A stretch of DNA of 8,987 nt. It comes from Spirochaetaceae bacterium. Lineage in GTDB: Bacteria; Spirochaetota; Spirochaetia; B11-G9. The stretch spans positions 1-8,987 of the forward strand of contig JAUVLL010000110.1 in NCBI GenBank assembly GCA_030600745.1. Direction: 5' to 3'. Below the pieces are notes generated by a model. The model was not told where the DNA came from. It saw only the letters and a program-made list of their open reading frames with translations, and did not search any database. This document shows, one piece after another, positions 1 to 6,285 of this stretch. How positions within the stretch are numbered: the first letter of the stretch is position 1; every line of letters begins with the position of its first letter. The position numbers and the translations under genes were made by a program.

Positions 1-106
1 ATAGGCATTTCTACCTTTGTGCAGGACTGTGATAAATCATATTTGAATAAATAAAAAAATTAAATTGAAGCAGATAAGGTTTGAAATTTTTCGTCAGTCG
101 AGAATC

Positions 107-180
107 TACGTCCAACAGGATTCGAACCTGTGACCTACGGCGTAGAAGGCCGTTGCTCTATCCAGCTGAGCTATGGACGC
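107..180 (-). tRNA. tRNA-Arg (anticodon TCT)
   Basis: Read on the minus strand, this 74-base stretch folds into a full cloverleaf. The 7-bp acceptor stem is GCGTCCA with TGGACGT (one G-U pair), the D stem is GCTC/GAGC, the anticodon stem is ACGGC/GCCGT, and the T arm is ACAGG-TTCGAAT-CCTGT. The anticodon loop CTTCTAC puts TCT at positions 34-36, so it reads AGA and AGG as arginine. These codons are frequent in the genes of this window. The discriminator base is A, and no CCA is encoded, so CCA must be added after transcription. It lies 23 bases downstream of tRNA-Pro and is probably cotranscribed with it. I see no clear hairpin terminator after it. Confidence 0.97.
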
Positions 181-203
181 ATGAGAATTTTGGAAATCGT
201 CCC

Positions 204-276
204 TCGGGATGAGAGGATTCGAACCTCCGATCCCCTGGTCCCAAACCAGGTGCCCTAGCCACTGGGCCACATCCCG
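204..276 (-). tRNA. tRNA-Pro (anticodon TGG)
   Basis: A complete 73-base cloverleaf on the minus strand. The acceptor stem is CGGGATG/CATCCCG, with the C1-G72 pair typical of bacterial tRNA-Pro. The D stem is GCCC/GGGC, the anticodon stem is CCTGG/CCAGG with loop TTTGGGA, and the T arm is GGAGG-TTCGAAT-CCTCT. The anticodon TGG reads CCA and, by wobble, other CCN codons. The discriminator is A, and no CCA is encoded. It is the first gene after the minus-strand promoter at 289-318, with tRNA-Arg following. Confidence 0.97.
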
Positions 277-288
277 TCAATGGAAGGT

Positions 289-318
289 AATATATCCGTT
301 ATATCATTCCAAGGTCAA
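289..318 (-). promoter_or_regulatory. Promoter of the tRNA-Pro/tRNA-Arg unit
   Basis: On the minus strand a -35 box TTGACC (313-318) is followed after 18 bases by a -10 box TATATT (289-294). Each differs from the sigma-70 consensus by little. Transcription would begin near 282, only a few bases before the tRNA-Pro 5' end at 276, as is common for tRNA operons. Confidence 0.65.
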
Positions 319-328
319 GTGGGTATTG

Positions 329-349
329 TATAATTCATGTCCTTATAAT
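329..349 (+). promoter_or_regulatory. Candidate -10 region(s) for nth
   Basis: Two perfect TATAAT hexamers lie on the plus strand at 329-334 and 344-349, upstream of nth. The first has only a poor -35 candidate (TTCCAA, 307-312, 16-base spacer). That candidate would overlap the -35 box of the divergent tRNA promoter. The region is AT-rich, so either hexamer could be chance. Confidence 0.3.
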
Positions 350-385
350 GCTGTTGTATTTAGATTTTTATGATACTGTATCCAA

Positions 386-1123
386 ATGGATAAATCACAG
401 CATGTCAGAGAGATTTACAGGCTTCTTCAAAAATTATACCCCAATCCAGTTTCCTTTTTAAATTATAATTCTCCTTATCAATTGATGGTAGCAGTTATTC
501 TGTCGGCTCAGACTACGGATGCACAGGTTAATAAGGTGACACCTCTGCTATTTAGAAATTATCCTGATCCTAAAGATCTGATGGTTTCAAATTTGGGTAA
601 GGTTGAGATTATTATAAGGTCTACCGGGTTTTATAAAGTGAAAGCACGTAATATTACCGGAGCAGCAAAAAAATTGGTGTTAGACTATAATTCTGAAGTA
701 CCGGAAAATATGGATGAGCTTCTTACAATTCCAGGTATTGGAAGAAAAAGTGCCAATGTAATCCGGGCTCACTGCTATAATAAACCGGCAATAATTGTTG
801 ACACACATTTTTCAAGGGTTACAGGGCGAATCGGTTTAACAGATTCTTCAAATCCTGTAAAGATAGAGAATGATCTGTTGTTACTAACAGATAATAGAAT
901 ACAGACAGATTTTTCCATGTTAATAAATATTCACGGCAGGAAGTTTTGTACGGCTGGAAATCCCCTATGTGAAGAATGTGTTTTAAACAGTATTTGCAGG
1001 TATTTCACGATGAAGAGCGATGAGGGCAGAGGCTTTTGCAATGTCTATAAATCCAGCTTGTCAGAAAATTCCTTGACAGACAGGATGAAATCACTTTATC
1101 ATTATAGACAGTATTTAAATTGA
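386..1123 (+). CDS. nth: Endonuclease III (base-excision-repair DNA glycosylase/AP lyase)
   Basis: This enzyme removes oxidised pyrimidines from DNA and nicks the abasic site, in cytoplasmic base excision repair. The N-terminus aligns with E. coli Nth from its first residues, and SAQTTDAQVNK matches the SAQATD region. The helix-hairpin-helix LLTIPGIGRKSANV covers residues 112-125. K121 is the expected Schiff-base lysine, and D139 in VDTH is the catalytic aspartate. The iron-sulfur loop C188-x6-C195-x2-C198-x5-C204 is intact. About 40 residues follow the cluster, more than in E. coli Nth, where the protein ends soon after it. ATG 386 is the first start after an in-frame TGA at 371, but no clear Shine-Dalgarno sequence precedes it. 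The gene is probably cotranscribed with the cyclase 39 bases downstream, though I see no functional link. Identification is secure; the tail's role is unknown. Confidence 0.96.
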   Translation: MDKSQHVREIYRLLQKLYPNPVSFLNYNSPYQLMVAVILSAQTTDAQVNKVTPLLFRNYPDPKDLMVSNLGKVEIIIRSTGFYKVKARNITGAAKKLVLDYNSEVPENMDELLTIPGIGRKSANVIRAHCYNKPAIIVDTHFSRVTGRIGLTDSSNPVKIENDLLLLTDNRIQTDFSMLINIHGRKFCTAGNPLCEECVLNSICRYFTMKSDEGRGFCNVYKSSLSENSLTDRMKSLYHYRQYLN

Positions 1124-1152
1124 CAATAAAAGTAAAAGTCAGAATTGCTTTT

Positions 1153-1157
1153 GGAGG
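1153..1157 (+). promoter_or_regulatory. Ribosome binding site that sets the cyclase start
   Basis: GGAGG sits 5 bases before TTG 1163, which is in frame with the downstream gene. The longer reading from TTG 1145 has no such site and would place this GGAGG inside the coding region. The intervening ATG at 1158 is out of frame and stops after two codons. Confidence 0.65.
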
Positions 1158-1162
1158 ATGGA

Positions 1163-2851
1163 TTGAGTAATCTGTCGGAGAGTATAAAATCAAAATTAGC
1201 TGCTATGGCAGAAGACTATATCAGACAGCTTCCTGCAAGGTTTGACGAAATTTCAAGATATACTGAAAATGCAAAAGATGATCAAAGTTGGGAATCTCTG
1301 GAAATCCTGAAAAATTCCATTCATAAATTAGCCGGTTCGGGTGCAACCTTCGGGTTTGATGAACTTTCTGAGAAATCAAAGAAACTGGAAGAATATTTAA
1401 GTTCTTTTCTACAGGACAGCATAATTCCCAAATCTCCTGACTGGAATGATTTTGACTGCTTTCTGTCTGAAATTGAGGATATATGCAAACCGGAAGAGAA
1501 TGTGGAAGAGCTTGAGGAATTAGAAGAATTAGATGAAATATCGGTATCAGGAACTGATGATAATAGAATAGATCCTCAATTAGATAGGTATGAAAGGAAT
1601 ATGCTGATTTATCTGTCAGATAAAGAAGATTCTATTCTTTCAGAAATCTCTGATCAGATGGCAATATTTGGTTTTCACATTGATGCTTTATCCAGTATTG
1701 CTGAAGTGAAAGAGTACCTGGGGCAGGATAAGTGCAGGCTTATAATAGTTAATTCTTCTTTTATTGAAAACAGTGATACTGCAGGTTCGGAGCTTATGCA
1801 GTTAAAGAAAAGCTGTTCTGTTTCCCTGTCCTTTATATTTATTGCAGAACGTAATGATTTTACTCTTCGTCTTAAGACTGTAAAAGCTGGAGGTGATGCC
1901 TTTTTTGTTATTCCTCTGGATACTGGAATGTTAGTAGATAAAATTGATAAACTGACTTCGAGATCAAGTCATCCACCTTATCATGTTCTTTTAATAGATG
2001 ATGATCCTGAACAGATTGCATACTATGCATTTGTGCTGCAGCAGGCCGGGATGATAACCTCAGTTGCATCAAATCCAAAGAGGGTTATAGAGGTCCTTGT
2101 TGAATCCAAACCGGAGCTTATTTTGTTGGATATGTATATGCCTGTATGCAGTGGAATTGAGCTTGCAGCAATTATCCGCCAACATGAAGCATTTATGACG
2201 ATTCCCATTATTTTTCTTTCTGCAGAAAAATCTGAAGACAAACAGCTTGAGGCCCTGAAATCCGGCGCTGATGATTTTCTTACAAAACCTATAAGACCGG
2301 AAACATTAATAATCCGAATAAATGCAAAAGCAGCAAGAAGCAGGAATCTGCGTTTCTTAATGGAAAGGGATTCACTTACAGGGCTTCTTAATCATGCTCA
2401 TTTGAAAGAAAGAATTTCCATTGAGCTGATACGGGTAAAAAGAAGTGGTGGTAATTTAAGTTATGCAATGATAGATGCGGATCATTTTAAAAATGTAAAT
2501 GACTCCTATGGACACCTTGCAGGAGATCTTGTTCTTAAAAGCCTTTCACGAATGCTTCAGGATCGTTTAAGACGTACCGATATTATAGGGCGGTATGGTG
2601 GAGAAGAATTTGGAGTTATATTGATAAATACAGATTCTGAAAATGCATACAATGTAATGGAGGAAGTTCGGAAGAACTTTGCTCTTGTAAAACATAAATC
2701 TGATGAAACTGAGTTTTATGTTACATTCTCATGTGGAATCGCATCTTTTTCGGAATGTGAAAGTCCATCAGAGTTGAATGACGCTGCTGATAAAGCAATG
2801 TATATTGCAAAAACTTCAGGTCGTAACAAAACAGTTGTTTATAAGCCATAA
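1163..2851 (+). CDS. HPt-REC-REC-GGDEF diguanylate cyclase
   Basis: A predicted cytoplasmic signalling enzyme of 562 residues, making c-di-GMP from two GTP. Numbered from TTG 1163, an HPt domain (about 8-108) carries the phosphoryl-accepting H54 in HKLAGSGATFGF. An acidic Glu-rich linker (about 112-125) follows. A degenerate receiver (about 145-266) has Asn197 where the phospho-Asp should be and Ile250 where the conserved Lys should be. A canonical receiver (about 274-392) has the acidic cluster 279-281, phospho-Asp D323 in LLDMYMP, S353 and K375. The GGDEF domain (about 402-559) has GGEEF at 479-483, metal-binding D438 and an RxxD inhibitory site at 470-473, so it should be active and product-inhibited. 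The layout is PleD-like with an added N-terminal HPt. I see no transmembrane segment or signal peptide. The TTG start is inferred from its ribosome binding site. Confidence 0.93.
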   Translation: MSNLSESIKSKLAAMAEDYIRQLPARFDEISRYTENAKDDQSWESLEILKNSIHKLAGSGATFGFDELSEKSKKLEEYLSSFLQDSIIPKSPDWNDFDCFLSEIEDICKPEENVEELEELEELDEISVSGTDDNRIDPQLDRYERNMLIYLSDKEDSILSEISDQMAIFGFHIDALSSIAEVKEYLGQDKCRLIIVNSSFIENSDTAGSELMQLKKSCSVSLSFIFIAERNDFTLRLKTVKAGGDAFFVIPLDTGMLVDKIDKLTSRSSHPPYHVLLIDDDPEQIAYYAFVLQQAGMITSVASNPKRVIEVLVESKPELILLDMYMPVCSGIELAAIIRQHEAFMTIPIIFLSAEKSEDKQLEALKSGADDFLTKPIRPETLIIRINAKAARSRNLRFLMERDSLTGLLNHAHLKERISIELIRVKRSGGNLSYAMIDADHFKNVNDSYGHLAGDLVLKSLSRMLQDRLRRTDIIGRYGGEEFGVILINTDSENAYNVMEEVRKNFALVKHKSDETEFYVTFSCGIASFSECESPSELNDAADKAMYIAKTSGRNKTVVYKP

Positions 2852-3411
2852 GAAGGGAAAAAATTCCGGTTTTTCTTTTCCTGCCTCCTTAGTTTCTGCT
2901 CCCATATCGTTTCCCATCTGATATTTTCCCACCAGATATCATTTATAGTTTCTATTCGGATAAGTTCTAAATTATTTTTTCTCCATGTAAATATTTCTTC
3001 TATTTCTAAGTGTACAAAGTTCAGAACATCCTTGAGAACTGAATCTGTGTTTACAGTAGCAAGATAAAACCCTGTTTGAAGATCAATAATACCTGGTGTT
3101 TCAAAACTGTCTATACGATTTCTTATTTCATTAATAAAATTTGTATTTTTAATTTGCAGATAGATATCACCATCTTTATTATTACTATAATCAGTAGTGC
3201 ATAATGCTTCCGGTAGTGTTACACCTTCAAATAGATCTTTGTTTATAACCTTTGGAACATAGGTGACAGGAATCATCACTGGTAGAGTCCGGGCTGATAC
3301 CAGACCAAATTTTTTAAAAATCAAGGTTCTTAATTGCATAATTTTAAGAACTATATCTTCGGATGGGATAATAGAAAGCAGAAAATATCTCATTATCTGA
3401 CGATGACACAT
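2839..3411 (-). CDS. Uncharacterised protein, possibly a degenerate 2H-phosphoesterase-like fold
   Basis: I do not recognise this protein of 190 residues (184 if ATG 3393 is the start). It fills the only gap between plus-strand genes and has plausible composition, with no membrane segment or signal peptide. The opening MRYFLLSIIPSED and the total length recall LigT/2H phosphoesterases. The strands LPVMIPVTYVP (about residues 43-53) and TGFYLATVN (about 112-120) fall roughly where their two HxT/S motifs would be, but neither contains the His. If related, it is probably catalytically dead. The C-terminal third is rich in Trp and charged residues. No Shine-Dalgarno sequence precedes either ATG, so the start is uncertain. 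Its last 13 bases overlap the end of the cyclase gene tail to tail. It is divergent from the gene at 3509. Confidence that it is a real gene is moderate; the fold suggestion is weak. Confidence 0.6.
   Translation of the reverse strand: MCHRQIMRYFLLSIIPSEDIVLKIMQLRTLIFKKFGLVSARTLPVMIPVTYVPKVINKDLFEGVTLPEALCTTDYSNNKDGDIYLQIKNTNFINEIRNRIDSFETPGIIDLQTGFYLATVNTDSVLKDVLNFVHLEIEEIFTWRKNNLELIRIETINDIWWENIRWETIWEQKLRRQEKKNRNFFPSYGL
2852..2880 (+). terminator. Weak hairpin after the cyclase gene
   Basis: GAAGGGAAAAA (2852-2862) can pair over 11 positions, including two G-U pairs, with TTTTTCTTTTC (2870-2880) around a 7-base loop. It starts directly after the cyclase stop codon. The U-rich part is the 3' arm itself, and no separate T tract follows. 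It also lies inside the convergent minus-strand gene, so its role as a terminator is doubtful. Confidence 0.25.
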
Positions 3412-3508
3412 TTTGGATATATAATGAAGCGGAAAGTTAGTGTATTTAGCGGGATTTATTGCAGTTTATCCTGTGACATGATAGTCTGTAAAAAAGGAGG
3501 GAAGAGAT

Positions 3509-4279
3509 ATGAAAAGAAAAGTAGAGCGTGTCTCAAATAATATTACAGAGATACTGAAAGCTATTCCGGATGTAGACTGTATTCTTCTTCATGAATCTGC
3601 TGAGAGAGATATTGTTAATCCGTACTTTTTCCTTAGTTTTGATGTTTATTACTCCGGATCCTTTCCCCAGGTAGAAGAAAGGAGGAAGCTTTTTAAGGCC
3701 GTTGGGGCTTTTGAATCTTCCCATATTCATATGAAAGACAGATTTTTTCTGGAAAATCTACCGGTTAGAATTGAGTATAAGCAAAAAGATCGTGTGGATA
3801 CTATTATAGGTGATAAAGAAGGCAATCTGTGGGCATTTCACGACAATGGAACATATATGTTCTACAGGTTACAGACTGGTCAAATAATGTATAAGAGCAG
3901 TAATTGGATAGAAATAGTTCGTAAAAAGTTAACTACTCTTCCAGAATCATTCTGGAGTGCGATAAGGGACTCTTCCCTTAGTTCCCTTGAGCATTATCTG
4001 GTGGATCTTAGTTCTGCTGCAGTAAACAGAGATAATCTGTTCTATATGGTTTCTCTTTCAGGTTATATCAAAGATCTGTGTAGTTTTATGTTTGCTGTAA
4101 ACCGAAAATTTGAACCATCGAGAAGAAGGCTCTCCGATCATATTATGGAACTGGATGTAATTCCTGAAAACTTTGCAGGTCGATTTGACAGCCTTATCAG
4201 AGAAGATAGCGAGTTTCCTCCATCCCGTAAAAAGGAGGTTGCAAAATTACTTACAAAAAGCCTGATGCATTTGTACTAA
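3509..4279 (+). CDS. Nucleotidyltransferase-fold-like protein, function unknown
   Basis: A predicted cytoplasmic protein of 256 residues. ATG 3509 is well supported by AGGAGG at 3495-3500, 8 bases upstream. Residues 22-48 (VDCILLHESAERD through FDVYY) sit where a minimal nucleotidyltransferase has its hG[GS]...DhDh core. Here the Gly is replaced and the second acidic residue is Tyr. LPVRIEYK (85-92) could be the third active-site strand. The helical C-terminal half, with LFYMVSLSGYIKDLCSFMFAVNRKF (177-201) followed by PSRRRLSDHI and a 'VIPENF' turn, resembles the substrate-binding part of DUF4037-type or aminoglycoside nucleotidyltransferase-like proteins. Activity is doubtful because the motif is incomplete. 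Its last 34 bases overlap the start of the lipoprotein gene, whose ribosome binding site lies inside it, so the two are probably made together. The family assignment comes from recalled patterns only. Confidence 0.85.
   Translation: MKRKVERVSNNITEILKAIPDVDCILLHESAERDIVNPYFFLSFDVYYSGSFPQVEERRKLFKAVGAFESSHIHMKDRFFLENLPVRIEYKQKDRVDTIIGDKEGNLWAFHDNGTYMFYRLQTGQIMYKSSNWIEIVRKKLTTLPESFWSAIRDSSLSSLEHYLVDLSSAAVNRDNLFYMVSLSGYIKDLCSFMFAVNRKFEPSRRRLSDHIMELDVIPENFAGRFDSLIREDSEFPPSRKKEVAKLLTKSLMHLY
4233..4248 (+). promoter_or_regulatory. Ribosome binding site and ATT start of the lipoprotein gene
   Basis: AGGAGG (4233-4238), within the longer AAAGGAGGT, is followed 7 bases later by ATT at 4246. This is the only start-like codon in the lipoprotein frame at proper spacing. 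The frame is closed upstream by TAA 4228-4230 and contains no ATG, GTG or TTG before 4309. The site is embedded in the last codons of the preceding gene, which points to translational coupling. Confidence 0.65.
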
Positions 4280-5922
4280 AGATACTTTTTATAGTTGTCA
4301 CTACTTTTTTGTTCCTTTCATGTCTCAGTAACTTCGAAACCATATCCTTTTTGGATTACGGTGCAGAAATAGCTTTGACTGAGAAACCAGGTGTAAAGGA
4401 AATGGATGAAGGTCATCTGATTCTTATTGATAATCAATATGTAACACCCTTGTACAGCCTGCAGCAGCCCCTTGAAATTGCCAGTGAGTCAGATTCTTTT
4501 TATCTGCAATATACTTCGGACTCCATGCTTATTCTGAAGATTTATATGGGTGAAGATATTGTTAATGAGGTTAATTTGCCTATTAGTAAAGATATAATAC
4601 ATTATCAGGTACCAATTGACAGCGGTGAAATGATAAGCAGTTTTCGGATAATAAGTGTAAGTTCTGATAAAGATAACAGTAATTTCCAACTACTGGGCGG
4701 TGGAATTGAGGAAAGTATACAGGGTTTGTCTGTCCTGAAGAAAAACCAATCCACTGAGACAGTAATCAGACAGGGTATGGAAATTTTAGATTCGGACACT
4801 TATCTTTTTGGAGAACTTTCCAGTGAGGCAGACAGAAAATTCAGCCAGGTTTGTATATCACTTAAGTATGATTATACGGGAAAAGGAAAAGTTGAACCTG
4901 AATTGGTTCTCTTTTCTGATAACAAGGAGAAAAATTTCGGCTTTAACCCGGTACGTGGCGGTGCAGAAGTTTATTTCTATTCTGATTCTTTGGGATTTAT
5001 ACCAACAGGTATTAATATTAAAAAAAATGATTCAGATTTTATAGTAAGGGGAATAAATATTTTACCTTTTTCAACTATGGTTCCAGTTGATTACACTCCT
5101 GTTCCGGCAGATGTAGGTATAATGTTAAGCTATAACCGTACTGCATGGAGAAGAAGTGACTGGGAACTATTTTCCTGGAATCTCTTTCCTGATATTCTTG
5201 TACTCGATTACAGAGACTATGCTATTCAGTCTTCAGCACTTAAACGGCTCTCCTTTTTTGTGGAAAAATCCGGTTTTTCAGGGAAACTTATTGATAATGA
5301 AACTCTTTCCAAACTGCACGGATGGAATGCCCATGATTACAGAGCAAAAGATCTGGCGGTTTTTTTCAGTATGGCGGAAAAAGAGAACTTTGATCTTAAT
5401 TTGGAAGAGTATGAAGTTATGAATATCCTTCTAAGTAATAAAATTATTGAAAAAACGGGTAACGGTTATGCTCCCATTTCCGGGGGACTTCTTTCCTATT
5501 CCGCAGAATCTTCTCCCCGACTAAGGCGCCTTTTTTTAACTCATGAGGGATATCATGGTATATTTTTCTCTGATCTGGAATTTGCTGCTGAGGTACAGGT
5601 AATATGGGATAATCTGGAGGATCCTGAGAGGCAGTTTTGGTATGATTTTTTTGATTGGAAACGTTATGATATCAATAATTCCTACCTGGTAGTAAATGAG
5701 TTTATGGCATATCTAATGCAGCAGAGTACCCTGAATGTAGAATCTTATTATAAGGATTATATTATCCCGAAATTTAATATTGCGGTTCCGGAAAAAGCTG
5801 AAAGAATGAATACATTTCTTATCAATTATCCGGATCATTTTCTTGAGAATGCAAAGAGGGTGGAAGAGGCCGTATTCAGGTTAAATATAATAACTGCCGG
5901 TGAGCTGCGCTGTATTTATTGA
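4246..5922 (+). CDS. Lipoprotein with zinc-metallopeptidase motif (HExxH)
   Basis: A predicted exported lipoprotein of 558 residues, family not recognised. From ATT 4246 the N-terminus reads MTYKKPDAFVLK, then a hydrophobic stretch ending FLFLSC. C26 would be the lipidated Cys, in the relaxed lipobox style of spirochaetes. TTG 4309 would leave only four residues before that Cys, so it cannot be the true start. Residues about 27-280 look beta-rich and have no motif I know. The C-terminal part holds LTHEGYHG, giving zinc ligands H433 and H437 with catalytic E434. NEFMAYL follows about 50 residues later, with E485 as probable third ligand, a gluzincin-like layout. It could cleave envelope or extracellular proteins, but the substrate is unknown. 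It overlaps the nucleotidyltransferase-like gene by 34 bases, and rpmB downstream has its own promoter. The exact family needs a profile search. Confidence 0.85.
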   Translation: MTYKKPDAFVLKILFIVVTTFLFLSCLSNFETISFLDYGAEIALTEKPGVKEMDEGHLILIDNQYVTPLYSLQQPLEIASESDSFYLQYTSDSMLILKIYMGEDIVNEVNLPISKDIIHYQVPIDSGEMISSFRIISVSSDKDNSNFQLLGGGIEESIQGLSVLKKNQSTETVIRQGMEILDSDTYLFGELSSEADRKFSQVCISLKYDYTGKGKVEPELVLFSDNKEKNFGFNPVRGGAEVYFYSDSLGFIPTGINIKKNDSDFIVRGINILPFSTMVPVDYTPVPADVGIMLSYNRTAWRRSDWELFSWNLFPDILVLDYRDYAIQSSALKRLSFFVEKSGFSGKLIDNETLSKLHGWNAHDYRAKDLAVFFSMAEKENFDLNLEEYEVMNILLSNKIIEKTGNGYAPISGGLLSYSAESSPRLRRLFLTHEGYHGIFFSDLEFAAEVQVIWDNLEDPERQFWYDFFDWKRYDINNSYLVVNEFMAYLMQQSTLNVESYYKDYIIPKFNIAVPEKAERMNTFLINYPDHFLENAKRVEEAVFRLNIITAGELRCIY

Positions 5923-5941
5923 ATCAGGTTTATTGAATCAG
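5915..5941 (+). repeat. 14-base tandem direct repeat at the lipoprotein stop codon
   Basis: TTTATTGAATCAG occurs at 5915-5927 and again at 5929-5941, separated by one G. The first copy contains the TGA stop (5920-5922) of the lipoprotein gene. The second lies just upstream of the rpmB promoter. It looks like a recent small duplication. Confidence 0.85.
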
Positions 5942-5954
5942 TGATTTTATACCC

Positions 5955-5983
5955 TTTACATATTTTAATAAATTTGCTATGTT
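5955..5983 (+). promoter_or_regulatory. rpmB promoter with extended -10
   Basis: The -35 box TTTACA (5955-5960) and the -10 box TATGTT (5978-5983) are 17 bases apart. A TGC element stands directly before the -10 (5975-5977), an extended -10. Transcription would start near 5990, giving a leader of about 40 bases before rpmB. Confidence 0.65.
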
Positions 5984-6028
5984 CTGGCCTAAACTGTAAG
6001 TAGAGAACTACTCAAGTGAGGATTAAAT

Positions 6029-6256
6029 ATGGCTCGAAGATGTGATATTTGTGGAAAAGGTACTATAGCTGGTCATAATGTACCAAGAAAGGGGCTTCCA
6101 AAGAAAAAGGGCGGTGCCGGTCAGCATATTGGTGTTAAGTCAAAAAGAGTTTTTAAGCCCAATATAGTTAAAGTTAAAACAATGATTAATGGAACTACAA
6201 AGACAGTTAAGGTATGTGCCAGATGCCTGAGGAGTGGTAAGGTCGTTAAAGTATAA
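6029..6256 (+). CDS. rpmB: 50S ribosomal protein L28 (bL28), zinc-ribbon form
   Basis: A component of the large ribosomal subunit, 75 residues and strongly basic. The N-terminus MARRCDICGKG is the usual L28 opening. C5-x2-C8 and C63-x2-C66 (CARC) form two CxxC pairs expected to bind one zinc, the 'C+' type of L28. Between GHNV and FKPN lies an inserted basic, Gly-rich segment (about residues 19-38, PRKGLPKKKGG onward). I recall a very similar segment in Borrelia L28, where the more usual form is a short SHSN-type loop. This is the main hint for a spirochaete. The ribosome binding site GAGGA (6018-6022) is 6 bases before ATG. The gene is bounded by its own promoter and a strong terminator, so it is probably a single-gene unit. 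Identification is secure. Confidence 0.97.
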   Translation: MARRCDICGKGTIAGHNVPRKGLPKKKGGAGQHIGVKSKRVFKPNIVKVKTMINGTTKTVKVCARCLRSGKVVKV

Positions 6257-6285
6257 CTTCTAACCGGATCGAAACTGCCACTTGG

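Noticed and set aside
1..54. Open frame from the window edge ending in TAA at 52 (17 codons, IGISTFVQDCDKSYLNK)
   Set aside because: It could be the tail of an upstream gene, but it is too short and matches nothing I recognise, so I did not list it.
1145..1162. Upstream TTG start for the cyclase at 1145
   Set aside because: It has no ribosome binding site; TTG 1163 has GGAGG at ideal spacing, and the HPt domain begins after it.
3412..3508. Promoters in the divergent gap, such as TTTACA-18-TAAACT on the minus strand
   Set aside because: Matches to consensus are partial on both strands and could be chance in AT-rich DNA.
3334..3540. Plus-strand 68-codon open frame
   Set aside because: It is antisense to the start of the minus-strand gene and overlaps the well-supported gene at 3509. 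It has no ribosome binding site and no recognisable sequence.
4309..4311. TTG 4309 as start of the lipoprotein
   Set aside because: It would remove almost the whole signal sequence, leaving the lipobox Cys at residue 5, and it has no ribosome binding site.
4808..5422. Plus-strand open frames at 4808-5044 and 5156-5422
   Set aside because: They are alternative-frame shadows within the lipoprotein gene, with unnatural composition and no ribosome binding sites.
6252..6257. TATAAC at the end of rpmB as a promoter for a thrA leader
   Set aside because: No -35 or extended -10 element is found at the right distance.
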